Shown: piece by piece, positions 27,050 to 39,348 of the stretch | Position numbering within the stretch: the stretch's first letter is position 1 | Layout: each line of letters opens with the position of its first letter | NCBI GenBank assembly: GCA_033439295.1 | Contig: JAVTLE010000005.1 | Span: 2,468,501-2,532,500, forward strand | From: Deuterostichococcus epilithicus | Lineage: Eukaryota; Chlorophyta; Trebouxiophyceae; Prasiolales; Stichococcaceae | DNA: 64,000 nucleotides | Direction: 5' to 3' | Notes under the pieces: model-generated | Told to the model about the DNA's origin: nothing | The model's database searches: none | Seen by the model: the letters and a program-made list of their open reading frames with translations, nothing else | Made by a program: the position numbers and the translations under genes

Positions 27050-30000
27050 ATGGTGTGCCGCGAGCCGCCCGTTTCGGGCGCACGGACCTTTGGAATGGAA
27101 ACGATACGGGCTTTCGGGTCGGGTAGGCGCATCTGACGCTCACATGCAATCTTCATTCAGCAGACCCAAAAGTGGCTGGTGCCGGCGCGCACATAAAAGT
27201 TTTTTCTTTCGAGACTGTCTGGAACAGGAAAGTGCAGCTTAGAACTAAATCGCCGGGCATACATTCCCCACAGGCTATTGGTTTGGTCCCCAGACCGGCA
27301 GGGAGGGCCCATGGGTGGCGCCGCTGTTCACCGCCGGCGTCCTGTTCTACCTTGGTGAGCGTGCTGCAGCATGTGTTACGAGTCTCCGTTTTTCGCAGCT
27401 GTGGGACTTTAGACTCCGCCACTTCTGGCCAACACAGTCGATCATGTTGCGATGCAGCCATCCTCACTCATCGGGCTCGTAAGGCCGACTCAAGGGCACC
27501 GCTGCTGCGCAACTTGATCATCGCCTACATCACCATCACAGGCATCGTCGAGGTAAGCAGCCACAGTGGGACCCATCCTGGTGTGCATCTGCAGCATCTG
27601 GCACAGGCTGTGACGGCGTTCGCATGGGTGCATGAAGCTAACACGGTGTCTGCACATGTGCAGCTCACGCGCTTCGTCTGGGACGTGAGCCGCTTTGGTG
27701 AGGGTGTTCTCCATCCGGCTCTGCGCATCGTACAGCAGTTGATGCTCATTCCTGGCTAAGCAATCAGCTGTCAGTCTTACGCTCACCAAGAGCTTGTGCT
27801 TTTGTGCAGCGCTGGTCTGGGCGGCGCTGCACAACCTTGCTGAGTGGGGCGTCATTGGCTTCGCAGTCTTCCAGGCGCGCTCAGCATGCTGATGCTTTCG
27901 CTTGCTCATCTCACCCGTGCTGTCACATGGACGGCCTACTCCGTAGCTCTAAATTAAAGCACCTTGATTGATGCTCTAGCGTTGTGATGCAGACCACGGA
28001 GGCGGACCGCCACTGGTGGCGCTCCCAGCTGTGGATTTTGCTGGTTAGTCAGTGGGTGCTCTTTGCTCCCACTCTGTTCGAGAGCGGCCTGGGAGAGCAG
28101 ATCGTTGGATTACTGTGTGACTGGCTGCTGCTGTTCGTGTGGGGCCGCCTATACTTCACAGTCGACCCCGTCAAGAAGAAATACATCCTCTTTGGCTTCA
28201 TCGCCTCGGTGAGCAATTGTGTTGCGGTGCAGTGCGTCTTCTGGCCTGCGCTGTGTCTTGCAGGATGCATGCTGCAGCGATGCATTGAAACCCAAGTGAC
28301 TCAGCTCCCATGGTCAATCCTGTCTGAAGACCAACCACATGATTATTGCATGACAGATCGGCCACATGCTGGAGATCCTCCCGCTCGTCGCCCTCCTGAT
28401 TGGCCTGGTCCCCGCACCCTCGACACCAGGTAGCTGTCCTTGCGACTAAACGATGGCTTGCCGCGCATCGTCTGTGCTGCATGGCGCCAGCTGTCTGTCT
28501 GCATCCTCATCACGCAGCATGCTTGTGGCTGCGGACGCATCCAGCAACCCCCTTGCTGATCCATGCTGACGACGCCCGGCATTGCAGGCCTGTGCACCAG
28601 CGTCCTGCCAAGGAACAGCCAGAGTCGACCAGCTGTGCCACGCTGATGCCGCGTCGCCGTCATGTGGCGCCACCCTGTGCTTCCTTTACGACTCTCGGAA
28701 CTTTGCGCGCAGGCTGCATCCTGATCAGCTTCACCACGCCCATCACCTTTTGGTTCTACTCCCGTATGGTGGACGGCTTCGACGCCTCCGGGGATGACGA
28801 TCTGGTCTCCTCCAAGGCGGTGAACGGTCGCGCCGCCCAGAACCACGCCCTGCCCCTGAAGCAGGTCGCCAAGCTGGTCGCCATCGCTCTCGTGTGTGCC
28901 GCCGCCACCATCCTCGGCCCTGCCAAGCTCATCCCCGTCTGCCCTCCTAAGGACATGAAGGTGCGTCAGGCCTGCTGCGGTTCAGCAAGGTTGCCCGACC
29001 AGTCCGCTCATCCTCCTCCCTCGCCCGGCCCCCACCGGGCGCATGGAGCGTGGCAAACCCTCGCTTTGCTCTTCACACACGTTCGTTGCCTGCACGCCTC
29101 AGCAAGTGCCTGCAGCCGACCGGTGAGCCATCTCCGCGAGAGCGCACCGCATTCACACGTTGGCGACAGCAGGGGGCACACATGCTTGTGCTCCTGCAGG
29201 TGCCCCCCGGCGCTGTGCTGGCACACGATCTGCCCGCCACACCTGGGATGTCCCTCTACACCGGCACCAGCAGCGGGCTGCCAGTTAGCGGCAAGGTTCC
29301 TCAGACGTACATCGCCGCCGCAGGCAGTGCCGCCGGCGCATTTGCCACCGCAGGCATGTCATGCGCATGAATGCAAACTGGCAAGCACTTGGAAGCGCAC
29401 GCCTGTCTACTTCAGGCAGTATACTCTGCCCGTCCCTTGCACACCCTTGCTGTCTGAAACACCTTCTCTGAATGCCCTTTGTCAGGCAGCAACGAGTCCC
29501 TGTGCGCTTCCAACACCAAGCTGACGGGCACCACCACCGTTGTTGCCAAGCCTGGCCAGGGCGTTGCCTTGCGCGACATGATCGCCACCATGCCAGGTGC
29601 GCTGCTACAGCTGCGCAGTCAAAAGAGCGATGCGGTGTGGTATTGTGCCCTGCTTGTGCACCTCTGCAAACTCCACCTCAGGAGCACGCTGTCATCATCG
29701 CCCTTGTCAAATTATGCATGGACATCGTTCACGCGGCGGCACCTTATTCCAGGCGCAGTGAGAACCCCCAGCACGAGGCATGCAGCGCAATGCCTGCCAG
29801 ATGTTCGTTCACTGAACTGGTCACATAGGACCTCCATCACTATGCCGCCACGTAGGCCCCATCCGCCAGGAGGACGGCAACCTGTATTACGAGGAGGCAT
29901 ATGGCGGCGCCGATGGCCTGACCGTCAAGTTTTTCGAGTCATGGTCCAGCATCCGCTCCCTGTACAAGCACATTTACATGTCGCCCACTGTGCGGCGCGT

Positions 30001-31237
30001 GTTCTTCTCGGAGGCCTTCCGCAACCTTGTGGCCAACCAGGTCCTGGAGGGCCCATTCCAGGTGGGAAAGGCTACAGTTTTTCATTGCACTGGATTTTGC
30101 CCACATGCAGGCTGTGCGGGACAGCAAGCGGCATTGTTGAATTTGCACTGCGAGCACGAACAGCTCTGTTCAAGTCATCTGCGAACCGGCAATCCCTGCG
30201 GGTGCAAGCTTGCCGTGCTGCAGCTGCCGATGCAGTGCCCCGTAGGCAATCGTGCCGTCTCACCGCCGGCCTGGTGTCCCCCCGCAGGCGATGGTGCCGT
30301 GCTCGGAAGCGGAGAAGGAGGCGCAGCCGGTCACCATCCCCTTCTCCACCATCATTGACGCGCCAGTGGAGTGCCTCTGGGCGAAGATCGACGCCTGGTC
30401 CACGGACTACTCCTGGGTGCAGCACGCTCAGGTGCGCCGTTGGACCCAGCCACGGATTTGTTGACCGTCAGGTCGGACCGTCAGGTTGGACCCCATCAGC
30501 AGCACACATCCGAGTGGAATTTTTGCAGCACATGTAGTGCTGGGTGCTGGGAGTCCTTGCTGATGCTGATCGGCGTTGAGCGTGTGCAGGGCATCACGCC
30601 AGTGACGCCAACGCTGCGCATCCTTCACTTCAAGACCACCGATGTCCCCGTCATCCGGCAGACCGCCCCACTTCCAGAGCCCGAGCAGCCTGCCGGCGGC
30701 CATCGCCTCATCTACTACATGCTCGGTGGTGAGCGATATTGCTGGCTCATGGCAATTCTGCTGTTCTGGCCAGCTTCGCACGCAGTCCGACAGTTGCGCG
30801 TGAGCTGTACGTGGGAGCTGGAACTCAAGGCTGCAACTGCACTGGAGACCTCAGCGAGATCTGTGTGCACAGTCTTCAGGATGCCCTCTGGGACACCACC
30901 CTCAACAACGCTGCGCATGCCTTGCTCAGCAGCCCCACGCGCCCTGCTGACGTTGCCGTGCCTGCGCCCCACTGCAGGCGGTTTCCTGGACACCATCGGC
31001 GAAGTGTACCGCGGCGACCTCCGCATCAGGCCCTCCGCTGGCGACCCGTCAAAGACACTGTTCGAGTACTCTGCGACCATCGTGGCGAAGGACCCGTCGC
31101 TGACGACCGCATACTTCAATTCCGTGTTCAACGACTTCACGCAGAACAGGGTGCCCTTCCTCCAGAGCTGGGGCCGCGACGTCGGCGGCGGGGCCGCATG
31201 CAAGGCCACGCCTCCCCCCAAGGTGGCCACCCAATGA
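27050..31237 (+). CDS. Multi-pass membrane protein with SRPBCC domain, copy 2
   Basis: Fourteen exons: 27050-27122, 27274-27354, 27458-27552, 27664-27697, 27810-27874, 27993-28208, 28357-28429, 28713-28960, 29200-29353, 29486-29596, 29856-30061, 30288-30431, 30590-30728, 30978-31237 (TGA); 632 residues. It is a tandem paralogue of the gene at 20325, same strand and domain order: short N-terminus (MVCREPPVSGARTFGMETI), about seven or eight membrane helices, PGST-rich linker, then SRPBCC/START-like domain. The exon 29856-30061 matches its counterpart at 67 of 69 residues, so the paralogues are recent or strongly constrained. Two introns (27355-27457, 27698-27809) are absent from copy 1, and one copy-1 intron is absent here. 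GC donors at 27875 and 29354 match copy-1 positions. Function is unknown. Confidence 0.85.
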
Positions 31238-31523
31238 CTCGATGGAGCACTTCACAGTGCCAGACAATTCGAGCCAGCGAGGATGTGACAGCATTGGTGT
31301 CACGCAGTTTGCCGCGAAAGCGCAGCATTGTGCATGCGGTGTGATCATTTCGAAGCTTTTAAGTTTCATCAGCCTCCTTTATTTTATATCTTGTCAGCTG
31401 TTTGGCTGGCTTTTCGGTCGTGCAGTAGGTCACCAGCCCTGCAGCACTCGTTGTGAGTGGCGAGGGCGATGCACTGTAAACAGCATGGGCCTCACTTGAC
31501 ACGCGGCGCCCGCACCTCAGGCC

Positions 31524-33600
31524 ATGCCCACTCCGCCGCCGCCGACGCCGCCCGCCGCGGCGGCGCCCGCCACGGCCGCCTCCGAGTACTTCTACACCTT
31601 CATCCTGCCGGCAACTCGCCCGGCGACGCCCGACACGACCTCCCTGCTCGCCTACCTGCTCAGCCAGCAGGCGCCCTCCTCCGGTGAGTGGCTCGGCAGG
31701 GTGTTCATTCATTTGTAAAACCCTCAGTCAGCAACTGTGGTGATGAACCTGTGGCATTCAATGCCGCAAAGATGCACACATCTTTTGGCAGATGTGCACA
31801 CACTGCCACTTTGCAGTGGGCAGAGGTGCAATTTCGCAGATGCACCCCAAGGCTTCAAAGCAGAAGCTCACAGACGGCAGTCCGGGCGGCAGCTTGCCGC
31901 GAGAAATCCTCCAGGGAATGAGCATTGCATACCGGCTGTAACTTGCAGGCACGCCCCTCGAGGTGCTGTACGCCGCAAATGTCGGCAAGCGCAACTTCCC
32001 GGCAGCGCATGTGGCAGGCCCCGACATGAAGAAGGTGGAGCCACTGCACGCACGATCCTGCTGTTGCGCTGTGCATGCCTTCGGAATCTGCGCTCTCGCC
32101 CCTTCAGCATCCCACTGCCTCTGGCCTCTGGCATCTACAACTTCAGCTGCAGGCGTCAGTCGCCATGCAGAGCGACGGCAGCAGTTGAGCCCTGCACTTC
32201 AGCGCGCACAAGTCATGCGGTGCTCCAGCGCCCATTTGCAATTTAGATACAGCGCCCCTGATCCCGGATCCTCTGACATGCCTGCCGCAGGCCTGGGATG
32301 TGACCCTGGTCATCCGCTTCCCCGTGGGATCCACGGTGCGGCCCTCCGACATCGGCGCCGGCGTCGCGCTGGACAGCTACAAAGTGGAGGTCCGCTCAAA
32401 GCCGCTGCCGTCGCCGGAGATCGCCGCGACCTGCCCCGACGGACCCGCGCTCGAGCAGGTGCGTCCCACCTCCAGCATGCCGATGACCGTGCGCCGCTGC
32501 TGCAGTGCAGTGCGGCTATCAAAGCTGGGCCGTCAGTAGGTACTCATGTGGCCATCCCTTGAAACACTTGACGAGTCTCGAGAAACTCATGCAGGCCAAG
32601 GCCGCGGTCAAGCCGGAAGTCGACGCCATGTTTGGCAACTTTCACGCCTGGTACAAGATGGCCCAGGATGACCCGAACAACCCTGCACTTCCCGTGAGGC
32701 CCACAGTCGCGGTGCGCCCCCCTCACTGCACTGCAAGTGCATTCTCATCTGCCAGCGTGCACGCCCGGAGCTGACCGCCGCTGCACCGTCAGCCGCACCA
32801 TCTGTGAAACGAGCTGTGCTTGAGGATGCACGCCCTGCATGACGAGCCGCAGCATCGATTGCTCGACCGGAGATGAATGATGGTAATCTTTGCGCACGTG
32901 CAGATGAGTGGCATCAACCTGCTCCAGTACCGCTCGGGGGATCTGGGTGAGAGGTGCTACCAGCGCTACCTGCTGGAGGCTTACAATCTGATCCACCACT
33001 ACGGCGGCGGCCTGTATTATTTTGCCGAGGTTTTTTTTCTTTTTCATCCGACCGTTCACCGCAGCCTGTTCTGGTCTGCGGCACATGAGCTCCGTGCACA
33101 TTGCGCCCATTTTGATGCAAGCTGAATCATGCACGAGTAAGTATGAAGTTCTCAAATGCTGCGGCATCCGCGCCTGCTGCGCAGGTGGTCAAGGACGGCA
33201 CATCCTCTCCACAGTGGGACGAGATCGTCATCCCCTTGTACAACTCCGGCCACGTGAGTAAACTCTGGAGATCCAAGTACTTCGCAGTCAAGGGCTGCGA
33301 CCAAAGCCTCCCTCCGGCCATGCGCGGCATACTTATTCTGCTAGAATGTGGCACTGAAAGGCCCAAGTTAGTGCAGGTTCTGTTGATGCCAATTTTAAGG
33401 CAGGCGAGTCTCTGCTACTGTCACCATGACCATCCATGTGGATATGAAGGAGTCCTGGTTCTCCGCTTGCGCAGGTCTTCTTCCAAGTCGTATTCGACGA
33501 GAAGTACTACGGCATGCTACAGCTGCGCGACATCACGCTGACAGACCAGGCCAACATTGACGTTCTGGCGCTGCCCGGCACTGTCATGGCAATTCCATAG
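31524..33600 (+). CDS. Unknown conserved-looking protein, 277 residues
   Basis: Seven exons: 31524-31683, 31949-32034, 32291-32458, 32595-32693, 32904-33029, 33185-33253, 33475-33600 (TAG); all phases agree, 277 residues. I do not recognise a family. A Pro/Ala-rich start (PTPPPPTPPAAAAP) leads into FYTFILPATRPATPD, then TPLEVLYAANVGKRNF, AWDVTLVIRFPVGSTVRPSD, INLLQYRSGDLGERCYQRY, a segment SSPQWDEIVIPLYNSGHVFF, and a hydrophilic end. The SPQWDE stretch followed by beta-like segments weakly recalls a C2 domain, but the Ca-binding aspartates are not evident. No signal peptide or membrane helix is seen. The start of the fourth exon could also be placed a few codons earlier. It starts 286 bases after the second membrane gene. 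Confidence 0.72.
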
Positions 33601-34651
33601 GATTTTCTCGATGGAGGTCCACCACAGCAAGGCAAAGCACTACAGTCGATCGTTGGACCATCTGGCGGCAACCAGGGCCGCGCGGATACGCCGAGCCTGA
33701 ATACAAAATCCCGCTAGATGGCGAGGCGTCCTGTGACACTGGAAAAGCACGCATTGCGGCAGAAGGCATTTGCATACGTTCGTTGACACACGAAGTGCCC
33801 CTTTCTCTCGGATATTTTTCCTGCTCCTGAGGTCATGCCATGCTGTCAGGCCGCGAACGGCATTCACCTCGCTCTTTTTCAACCAAGATTAGTGAAGCTT
33901 ATGGAGATCCTGGCGTCATCAGCAGGTACTTTCACACCAGCAGCAACCAGCCTTGCCTTGGTTTGTTCATCCCTCCTCGGTCGCCGCTGCAATTTAGTTG
34001 AAAAGTTTGGGTGTAATAATATTAGACAGGCTTCTGGCACACGATGGATGCGCGCCACGACCATGAACGAAAATCCCGAATGAGCAAACCACAGAAGCAA
34101 AGCAGGCTAGGGTGGTGCGTGGCGCCGCTGGGAGACCCTGCGGGCTGGCCGCTGGGAATTTTCGCAGCGAGACCCGTGACTTCCTCTCCGCTCCAGCCTG
34201 ACGCGATGTGACATGATATCGCATAACACCAAGATCTCGGGAGGTGCAGGACCGCGGTGTTTGTCCGACTTTACACCTTGTATGGTCTGCCAGTCAGCTC
34301 AACACCATTGGCCTTGCCGATCGCCTCCGCCGTCGATTCTCGTTCACCGGGCCTTTCACGTTGCTGACCCGCAACTCAGACCCTGCGGGTTTCTGTCACG
34401 CGGGGGCCAAAGTCCCACAGGTGTTGGCCAAGGTATTGAAGCATGCTTCGTGCTGAATGATCACCTCACTGCAACACAATCATGCAGTGCACCACCCCAG
34501 TCGGGTGGTGGTCCACCCGGTTGGGGTGTAGTAGCTGCCGCACTCCTCCGCTGGTACGCCACGCTGTATACACGCTGTAGTTTGCGAGAAAAGAGACAGC
34601 CTGACATGTCTTGCAGGCCCATCTCAAGGTTGACGCTCGGTCTCCGGCACA
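33601..34651. other. Intergenic, nothing recognised
   Basis: About 1 kb between the unknown gene and the SYLF gene, both plus strand. Only short unsupported frames occur. GC content is lower than in the coding exons. Confidence 0.5.
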
Positions 34652-35986
34652 ATGTTGGACCTAGGCGCAGAGGCTGCCAAGGCAGTGACGACTCTGGAGC
34701 AGCTGACGAATGCGCCTCCGAGCGACGGAGGCAAGGAAGGATCTCACAACCTAGTGAGCACGCTTGAGTTGAACGGCAACGAGATCTCGGCAGCATCAGG
34801 TGATTCGCATGCAGCGCAGTAAGTCAGCACGCGCCAGCACTGCTATCCAGCAGCTTTTGGCCGATGCTAAATTGTGCAACCATCTGGGTGGTCTTCTGAC
34901 AGGTGTCGCCTTTTGCTTCTCGCGCAAGGCCGGCCTCGGCCTATCGGTACGCCCGCATGGTGCCATGCTACACTGCCCAGATACCTTTGTTGACATGCCT
35001 GTCTGGCCAAGCAAAATCTGCACCACAGCTGACACACAGACTCGTGAGCTCAGGCCTCGTACGGCACCGGATTCCTGCTCGCCAAGGTCAATGACAAGCC
35101 CGGATGGAGTGCCCCGCTCCCCTTCTCAGTCACCACCGGCGGCCTTGGATTCACGATCGGCTACAGCGAGGTATGCGCTCCTGGGTGCATGGCAGCTGAA
35201 CATTGCCTACCATCGTCCGCTTGGCTGTAGTGCGTTGCAGCCGTTTCACTGCATCGCAGAGACACACCTGACAAGCAATGCTGTCCATATATAGCCGTCA
35301 CACTATGGTCTGCCGCTGGTACAGGTGGACACTCTGGTGATCCTAGACTCGCCAGAAGCGGTGCAGGAGTTTCTCAAGACGCAGGCAAGTCTGCTGATGC
35401 ACCCTGCCATCATATTCCAACTGCTCTCCGGTTCGTGCTGCACCAGATGCTTCAAATCTGATTTCCCCCTCTGCCATCCCTGGACCCTGACAACTGGACT
35501 AAGCTGAGGTCAGTCCGGATGCGACAATCCCCTTATGTGCAACAGGTCAGCCTTGACAGCCACCTGAACCTCAGCGCTGGAAAGTATTCTGCGGACGCAT
35601 CAGAAACGGCACTGGACGTGCGGCACCCCGGCAACTCCTGGAAGCGCTTCTCCTACTCCGTGTCTCAGGGCTTGATGCTCGACGCCAGTTGGAACGGTGC
35701 GTGAGCACGACCGTCCGCTGTGCAGCTCTCAGGCCTGTTGGTGATGAAGTCAATATGCATCAGAGTCTCCCAGTCGATTTTGGTGCAGTGAAGCAAAGCA
35801 ACGACCCAATGCGTTGCAGGGGCGGGCATCTCGGTCAAGGACGAGGACCTGCACCAGCTGTATGGCCCGGACGTCACGCGGGAGGACGTCCTCTCTAGCA
35901 AGGTGGAGCCGCCGCAGGCCTTCGGGCCGCTGTACGCGTCGCTGAACCGCCTGTCGTTCTTCGCCGACAACGCGGCGGCGCCCTGA
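34652..35986 (+). CDS. SYLF-domain (Ysc84-like) lipid-binding protein
   Basis: Six exons: 34652-34799, 34903-34946, 35054-35170, 35325-35384, 35546-35696, 35820-35986 (TGA); 228 residues, the usual size of a single SYLF domain. Diagnostic stretches are GVAFCFSRKAGLGLSASYG, GFLLAKVNDKPGWSAP, GGLGFTIGYSEVDTLVIL, DSPEAVQEF, VSLDSHLNLSAGK, FSYSVSQGLMLDASWNGAG and LHQLYGPDVTREDVL. SYLF domains bind phosphoinositides and act in membrane and actin-related trafficking in yeast and animals; plant versions are poorly studied. No signal or membrane segment is present. The intron after 35384 begins GCAAGT, a canonical GC donor. The start ATG 34652 precedes a short helix-rich N-terminus. Confidence 0.92.
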
Positions 35987-36486
35987 AGATATGTTGGTGA
36001 AGTCGGATGTATCACGCGAAACAGCGCACGCGCGTGCCCGCATCATGCTGTCATCAATGGTTCTGTACTGTGTTCTGTACCTACTTGCAGCTGGAGTTCC
36101 CGAAAGCACGTTGCTAATCACGTCCGCAGACTGATTTAACGGATGTAGCTGCTGTGCATTGTTGAGCTGTTTGTCCATCTGGCGACCCATTGCAGTCAGT
36201 GAATTCAAGTGAACAATCACTTTGAGATGCAAAGAGAACGGATTGCGGATTGTGATTGCATCTTCACCCCTCACTCCCGCGCAATATTTCTGCCGGTCCA
36301 AGAGAGATTTATATGGTGGTTTGATTGGCGCACACTTCCGCTTACGACGCGTCCTGACAAGACTCATACGGTCACTCTGCTGTGCATCGAGTCAGCATCA
36401 TCACAGCTGCGAGCTCGTGATTCGGACCGAAGATCAGCCACAGCAGCCCTTGACTGCATCTAGGCTTCTCCTGCAGAGAATATGCG
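35987..36486. other. Intergenic, nothing recognised
   Basis: About 500 bases between the SYLF stop and the proposed coiled-coil gene start. It holds no supported frame and is relatively AT-rich. Confidence 0.5.
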
Positions 36487-37131
36487 ATGAGAAGATCTTT
36501 TGAGCTTCAGAGTGGCCAAGGACGATCCAAAGCGCCCGCGACAGGTGGCGATGAGCTACAGTCATTGGCGGCATCCTGGCTTGCTCCACGCTAGTGAGAA
36601 CTGGGAGCATCCCCCAACGGTGCCTATGCCAGCGCCCTTGTAAGATCTGACCCGGAAAGGTCCTATACGTGATGCTGGCTTCTTGCATGATGAAGGCGGC
36701 AGGTGGACTTCGAGGCATGGCAGAGGGACCGGGCGCAGGAACAGCAGCGCATCACAGAGCTGACGGCGCAGTGCCGGGCATGCGACATCAGGCTAGCGGA
36801 GATGAAGGAGCTGTGCGAAGCTGCGCAGGTGGGCGGCACAGCTGTGGCATAGCGCTGACCTGCTGCGGCATTTTCATATAGATGTGGCCACAGTCAGATC
36901 AATTCGCACACTTTATTATCGCATCCCATGTTCGCACAGACGGAGCTGGCCAATGCGGTGCAGAAGCAGCGGCAGCTGTCGGAGCAGGCGGCGAGCGCTG
37001 CCATGGATGGGGCAACGGCTGCAGCGCGGGCCCGCCGCAGCCGCGGCGAAGCGGACGGACAGGCTGCCATCAACAAGCAGCTCATGAAGAGGAAGCAGGA
37101 CATGGAGTGGCAGCTGATGGCTGCGCTGTAA
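36487..37131 (+). CDS. Small coiled-coil protein
   Basis: Proposed exons 36487-36544, 36599-36639, 36703-36828, 36940-37131 (TAA); 138 residues. The last two exons are well supported: FEAWQRDRAQEQQRITELTA and TELANAVQKQRQLSEQAASA form long charged heptad-like helices, ending INKQLMKRKQDMEWQLMAAL. The first two exons (MRRSFELQSGQGRSKAP, ELGASPNGAYASAL) are placed by phase only, and the acceptor of the second (GTGAG) is weak. No family is recognised; coiled-coil proteins of this size often serve cytoskeletal or basal-body complexes, but that is not shown here. An alternative donor at the stop codon (CT/GTAAGC) could extend the C-terminus. Confidence 0.55.
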
Positions 37132-37836
37132 GCGGCTGGCATGGTGCGCACCACTTTTCTAGTACCTGCCTCGTTGGCTGTGGGGCATGCATTGTAGGAT
37201 GTATGGACTGAAAATCCAACATGCAGGACTGACTCCTCCAGAAGGATGCTTGGCTGACGTGCCTGTGTCTCCACCCATGCAGCGGAAGAGGAATGGATCC
37301 GTCTGCACACCCCAACAGCTGCAGATGGCCACGCAGGATGAGATGCCTGACCTAGCGGTATGGGAACATTCAACGCCAAAGGCAGTGCCACAGCAACTAC
37401 TTCACAGAGTATTACAAATTAGGCTCTTACATCCTTGAGTGAGACAACTTCTTGTGCCTTCAAAGCAGGTGACCAACACGCCTTAAAAACTGCATGGTCC
37501 GTCGTGCTGGTGCCAACAAAAGCCCCGCCGCAAACCTAAGCGACACTGGCTCAGCACCGCGGCTGTATCTGGACACTGCAACCTACTCGGCACACTCGCA
37601 TACGCACTCACCCGCTTCGAGTGCAGGGCCGCCTGAAACATCGTCACAGGCCCAACACCCTGTATCCTTACGCTGGACTCAGCGGCTGGCACGAGCCTGC
37701 GCGACTCATCGCGCGCGAGCTCACCAACGAAACCACCTCCACACCTCCGCATCCGGAGCGCCGCCGCGACGGCGACCGCTCCCATGCCTGCCGCGTGATC
37801 GGGGCCTGACGAAGGGCTTCGAACAAGCGCGGCGCA
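37132..37836. other. Intergenic, convergent 3' ends
   Basis: About 700 bases between the coiled-coil gene (+) and TRAP-beta (-). An open stretch near 37281-37358 (+) resembles an exon, but its phase does not join the coiled-coil gene. Nothing else is recognised. Confidence 0.45.
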
Positions 37837-39348
37837 TCACTTCATCTTGGCGACATCGTCCAGAGCGCGCTGGTAGCGCCGCCGCTTCTGGCCCTCCGTC
37901 ACGGTGGTGTATGACCAGTGAGCGAGCGCCACCAAACCCACAGAGCCCGTCAGTGCCGCAAAGCGCGCCCAGTGGCCCACCGTCGTGAACAGCCCCAGCG
38001 TCAGGTACCGGCCCTGCAAGGTGCAACAGGAAGCAAAGATGCAGCTGTTGACAAGTCTCTATGTCAGGCACGACAAGTGGGCACGCCCTGATAGTATGGC
38101 TGGTCCATGCACGAAGCGCGTGGCCGCATCATGCTGCTCGAATGCCACAGCAAGTCGCCGATCCGAAGTGCCAGATGCGCTGGCACACGCAGGAGTTAGC
38201 AGGCGGCGCACCAGCTTCAGGAAGAAGCGGGTGTAGTTCTGGGCGTGCGACAACACCCTGAAGGTGCAGTCTGTCGAGTATACCACCTGCCAGAAACAGC
38301 CACAATGCACATCGGAGGGCATCGGGGTCGCTTGCCGAAATGCGAGCAGAACAACTTCTTGGTCATGCGCCTTGGAAGCGTTGCGGCGTTGTCCCTCGCC
38401 CCTTCCCAGCCCACCTGCTGCTCTGTGCTGGATGGCGAGTCCGGCTTGTACGTGACGGTCGCGGGCACGCTCTTGTGGACGCCAGCAGCCTGCATGCAAC
38501 GGCCAGCAACTGAGAACAACGCCGCGCGATTGCACGGATTGGGTTGGGGCACAGAAGAGATTCAGCATCAGGAAAGCCACAAGCACCTAACTTTGCGTAG
38601 GGGGCCCTGGATCTGAATCTCAGGCAACTTGTGGAGCAAGGCCTCTGCAGGCGCCCCCGCAGGGCGGCGTGCAGCTCACCTTGGGCGTCACCGAGTACGC
38701 GTGCCGCTCTGTCGCGCCGACCCCAATCCTGTCGAACTTAGCACTGGGCGCGCCGCTCAGCAGCTTGAAAGAGCTCTGCGGCGGCAGAATGTCCTGCAGG
38801 TCCACGCTGTACGCCGAGCTGCGGGCAGTATCGGAGCGGCGTCGGCTCCAGAGCACAGAAAAATACACAAGGCCGTACGAGGCTCCACACCGCCGTGATG
38901 GCCAATATGGTTGCGTGCAGCGCCGTGCATGAAGCCCGGCATGACGCCCGTTGCAGTTGCAGACATGGCGGCACATCATGGGACCCTGGATGTGAGCCAC
39001 CGGCGCAAGCACAGTCCATGCATGCTGCATGCGGCGCATGACTAGGCCTCTTGGCTGCCCGCAGACATCAACAGTTGGAAGCAGACTTCCATCGTCCATT
39101 ACATGTGAAATCCCGAACTGTGCCCACCTCGAGCCAGCGTTGTGGATGTCAATTACCACTGTCAGATTGCTGCCAACGACTACTTCCGGCTGCAGCGTGA
39201 ACTTGCGCACGATGAGGAAGGCCTTTTCTTCATCAGCGTATTCGTCCTCGTCTGCCGATGTGGCGCTGTCCTGACTGCGTGCTGGCGCTGCTATCGAGGC
39301 GAACAGTAGCAGCAGGGCCAGCGCAGCGCTGATCCGGCCGCCCCTCAT
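37837..39348 (-). CDS. SSR2: Translocon-associated protein beta (TRAP-beta/SSR2)
   Basis: Five minus-strand exons: 39348-39128, 38818-38680, 38489-38415, 38286-38212, 38013-37837 (TGA); 228 residues. An N-terminal signal peptide (ISAALALLLLFASIAAPARS) leads into a luminal beta-sandwich domain: FTLQPEVVVGSNLTVVIDIH, NAGSSSAYSVDLQD, AKFDRIGVGATERHAYSV and SVPATVTYKP. Then a stretch VVYSTDCTFRVLSHAQNYTR, one membrane helix (ARFAALTGSVGLVALAHW) and a short basic cytosolic tail (QKRRRYQRALDDVAKMK). TRAP-beta is part of the TRAP complex beside the Sec61 channel in the ER membrane and helps insertion of secretory proteins. The NLT sequon is a possible N-glycosylation site. It is divergent with the quinolinate synthase gene. 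Confidence 0.9.

Noticed and set aside
28400-29524. 374-codon plus-strand frame
   Set aside because: It is in the frame of one real exon of membrane gene copy 2 and runs on into introns; the spliced model with conserved sequence is preferred.
29479-30537. 352-codon plus-strand frame
   Set aside because: Same reason: it starts in a true exon frame but crosses introns that are spliced in both paralogues.
36000-36486. Candidate upstream exons for the coiled-coil gene
   Set aside because: Frames near 36209-36463 have no acceptor and donor combination that keeps phase.
37281-37358. Exon-like stretch after the coiled-coil gene
   Set aside because: Joining it needs a phase-0 donor, but the only GT donor at the stop leaves two bases and gives an early stop.
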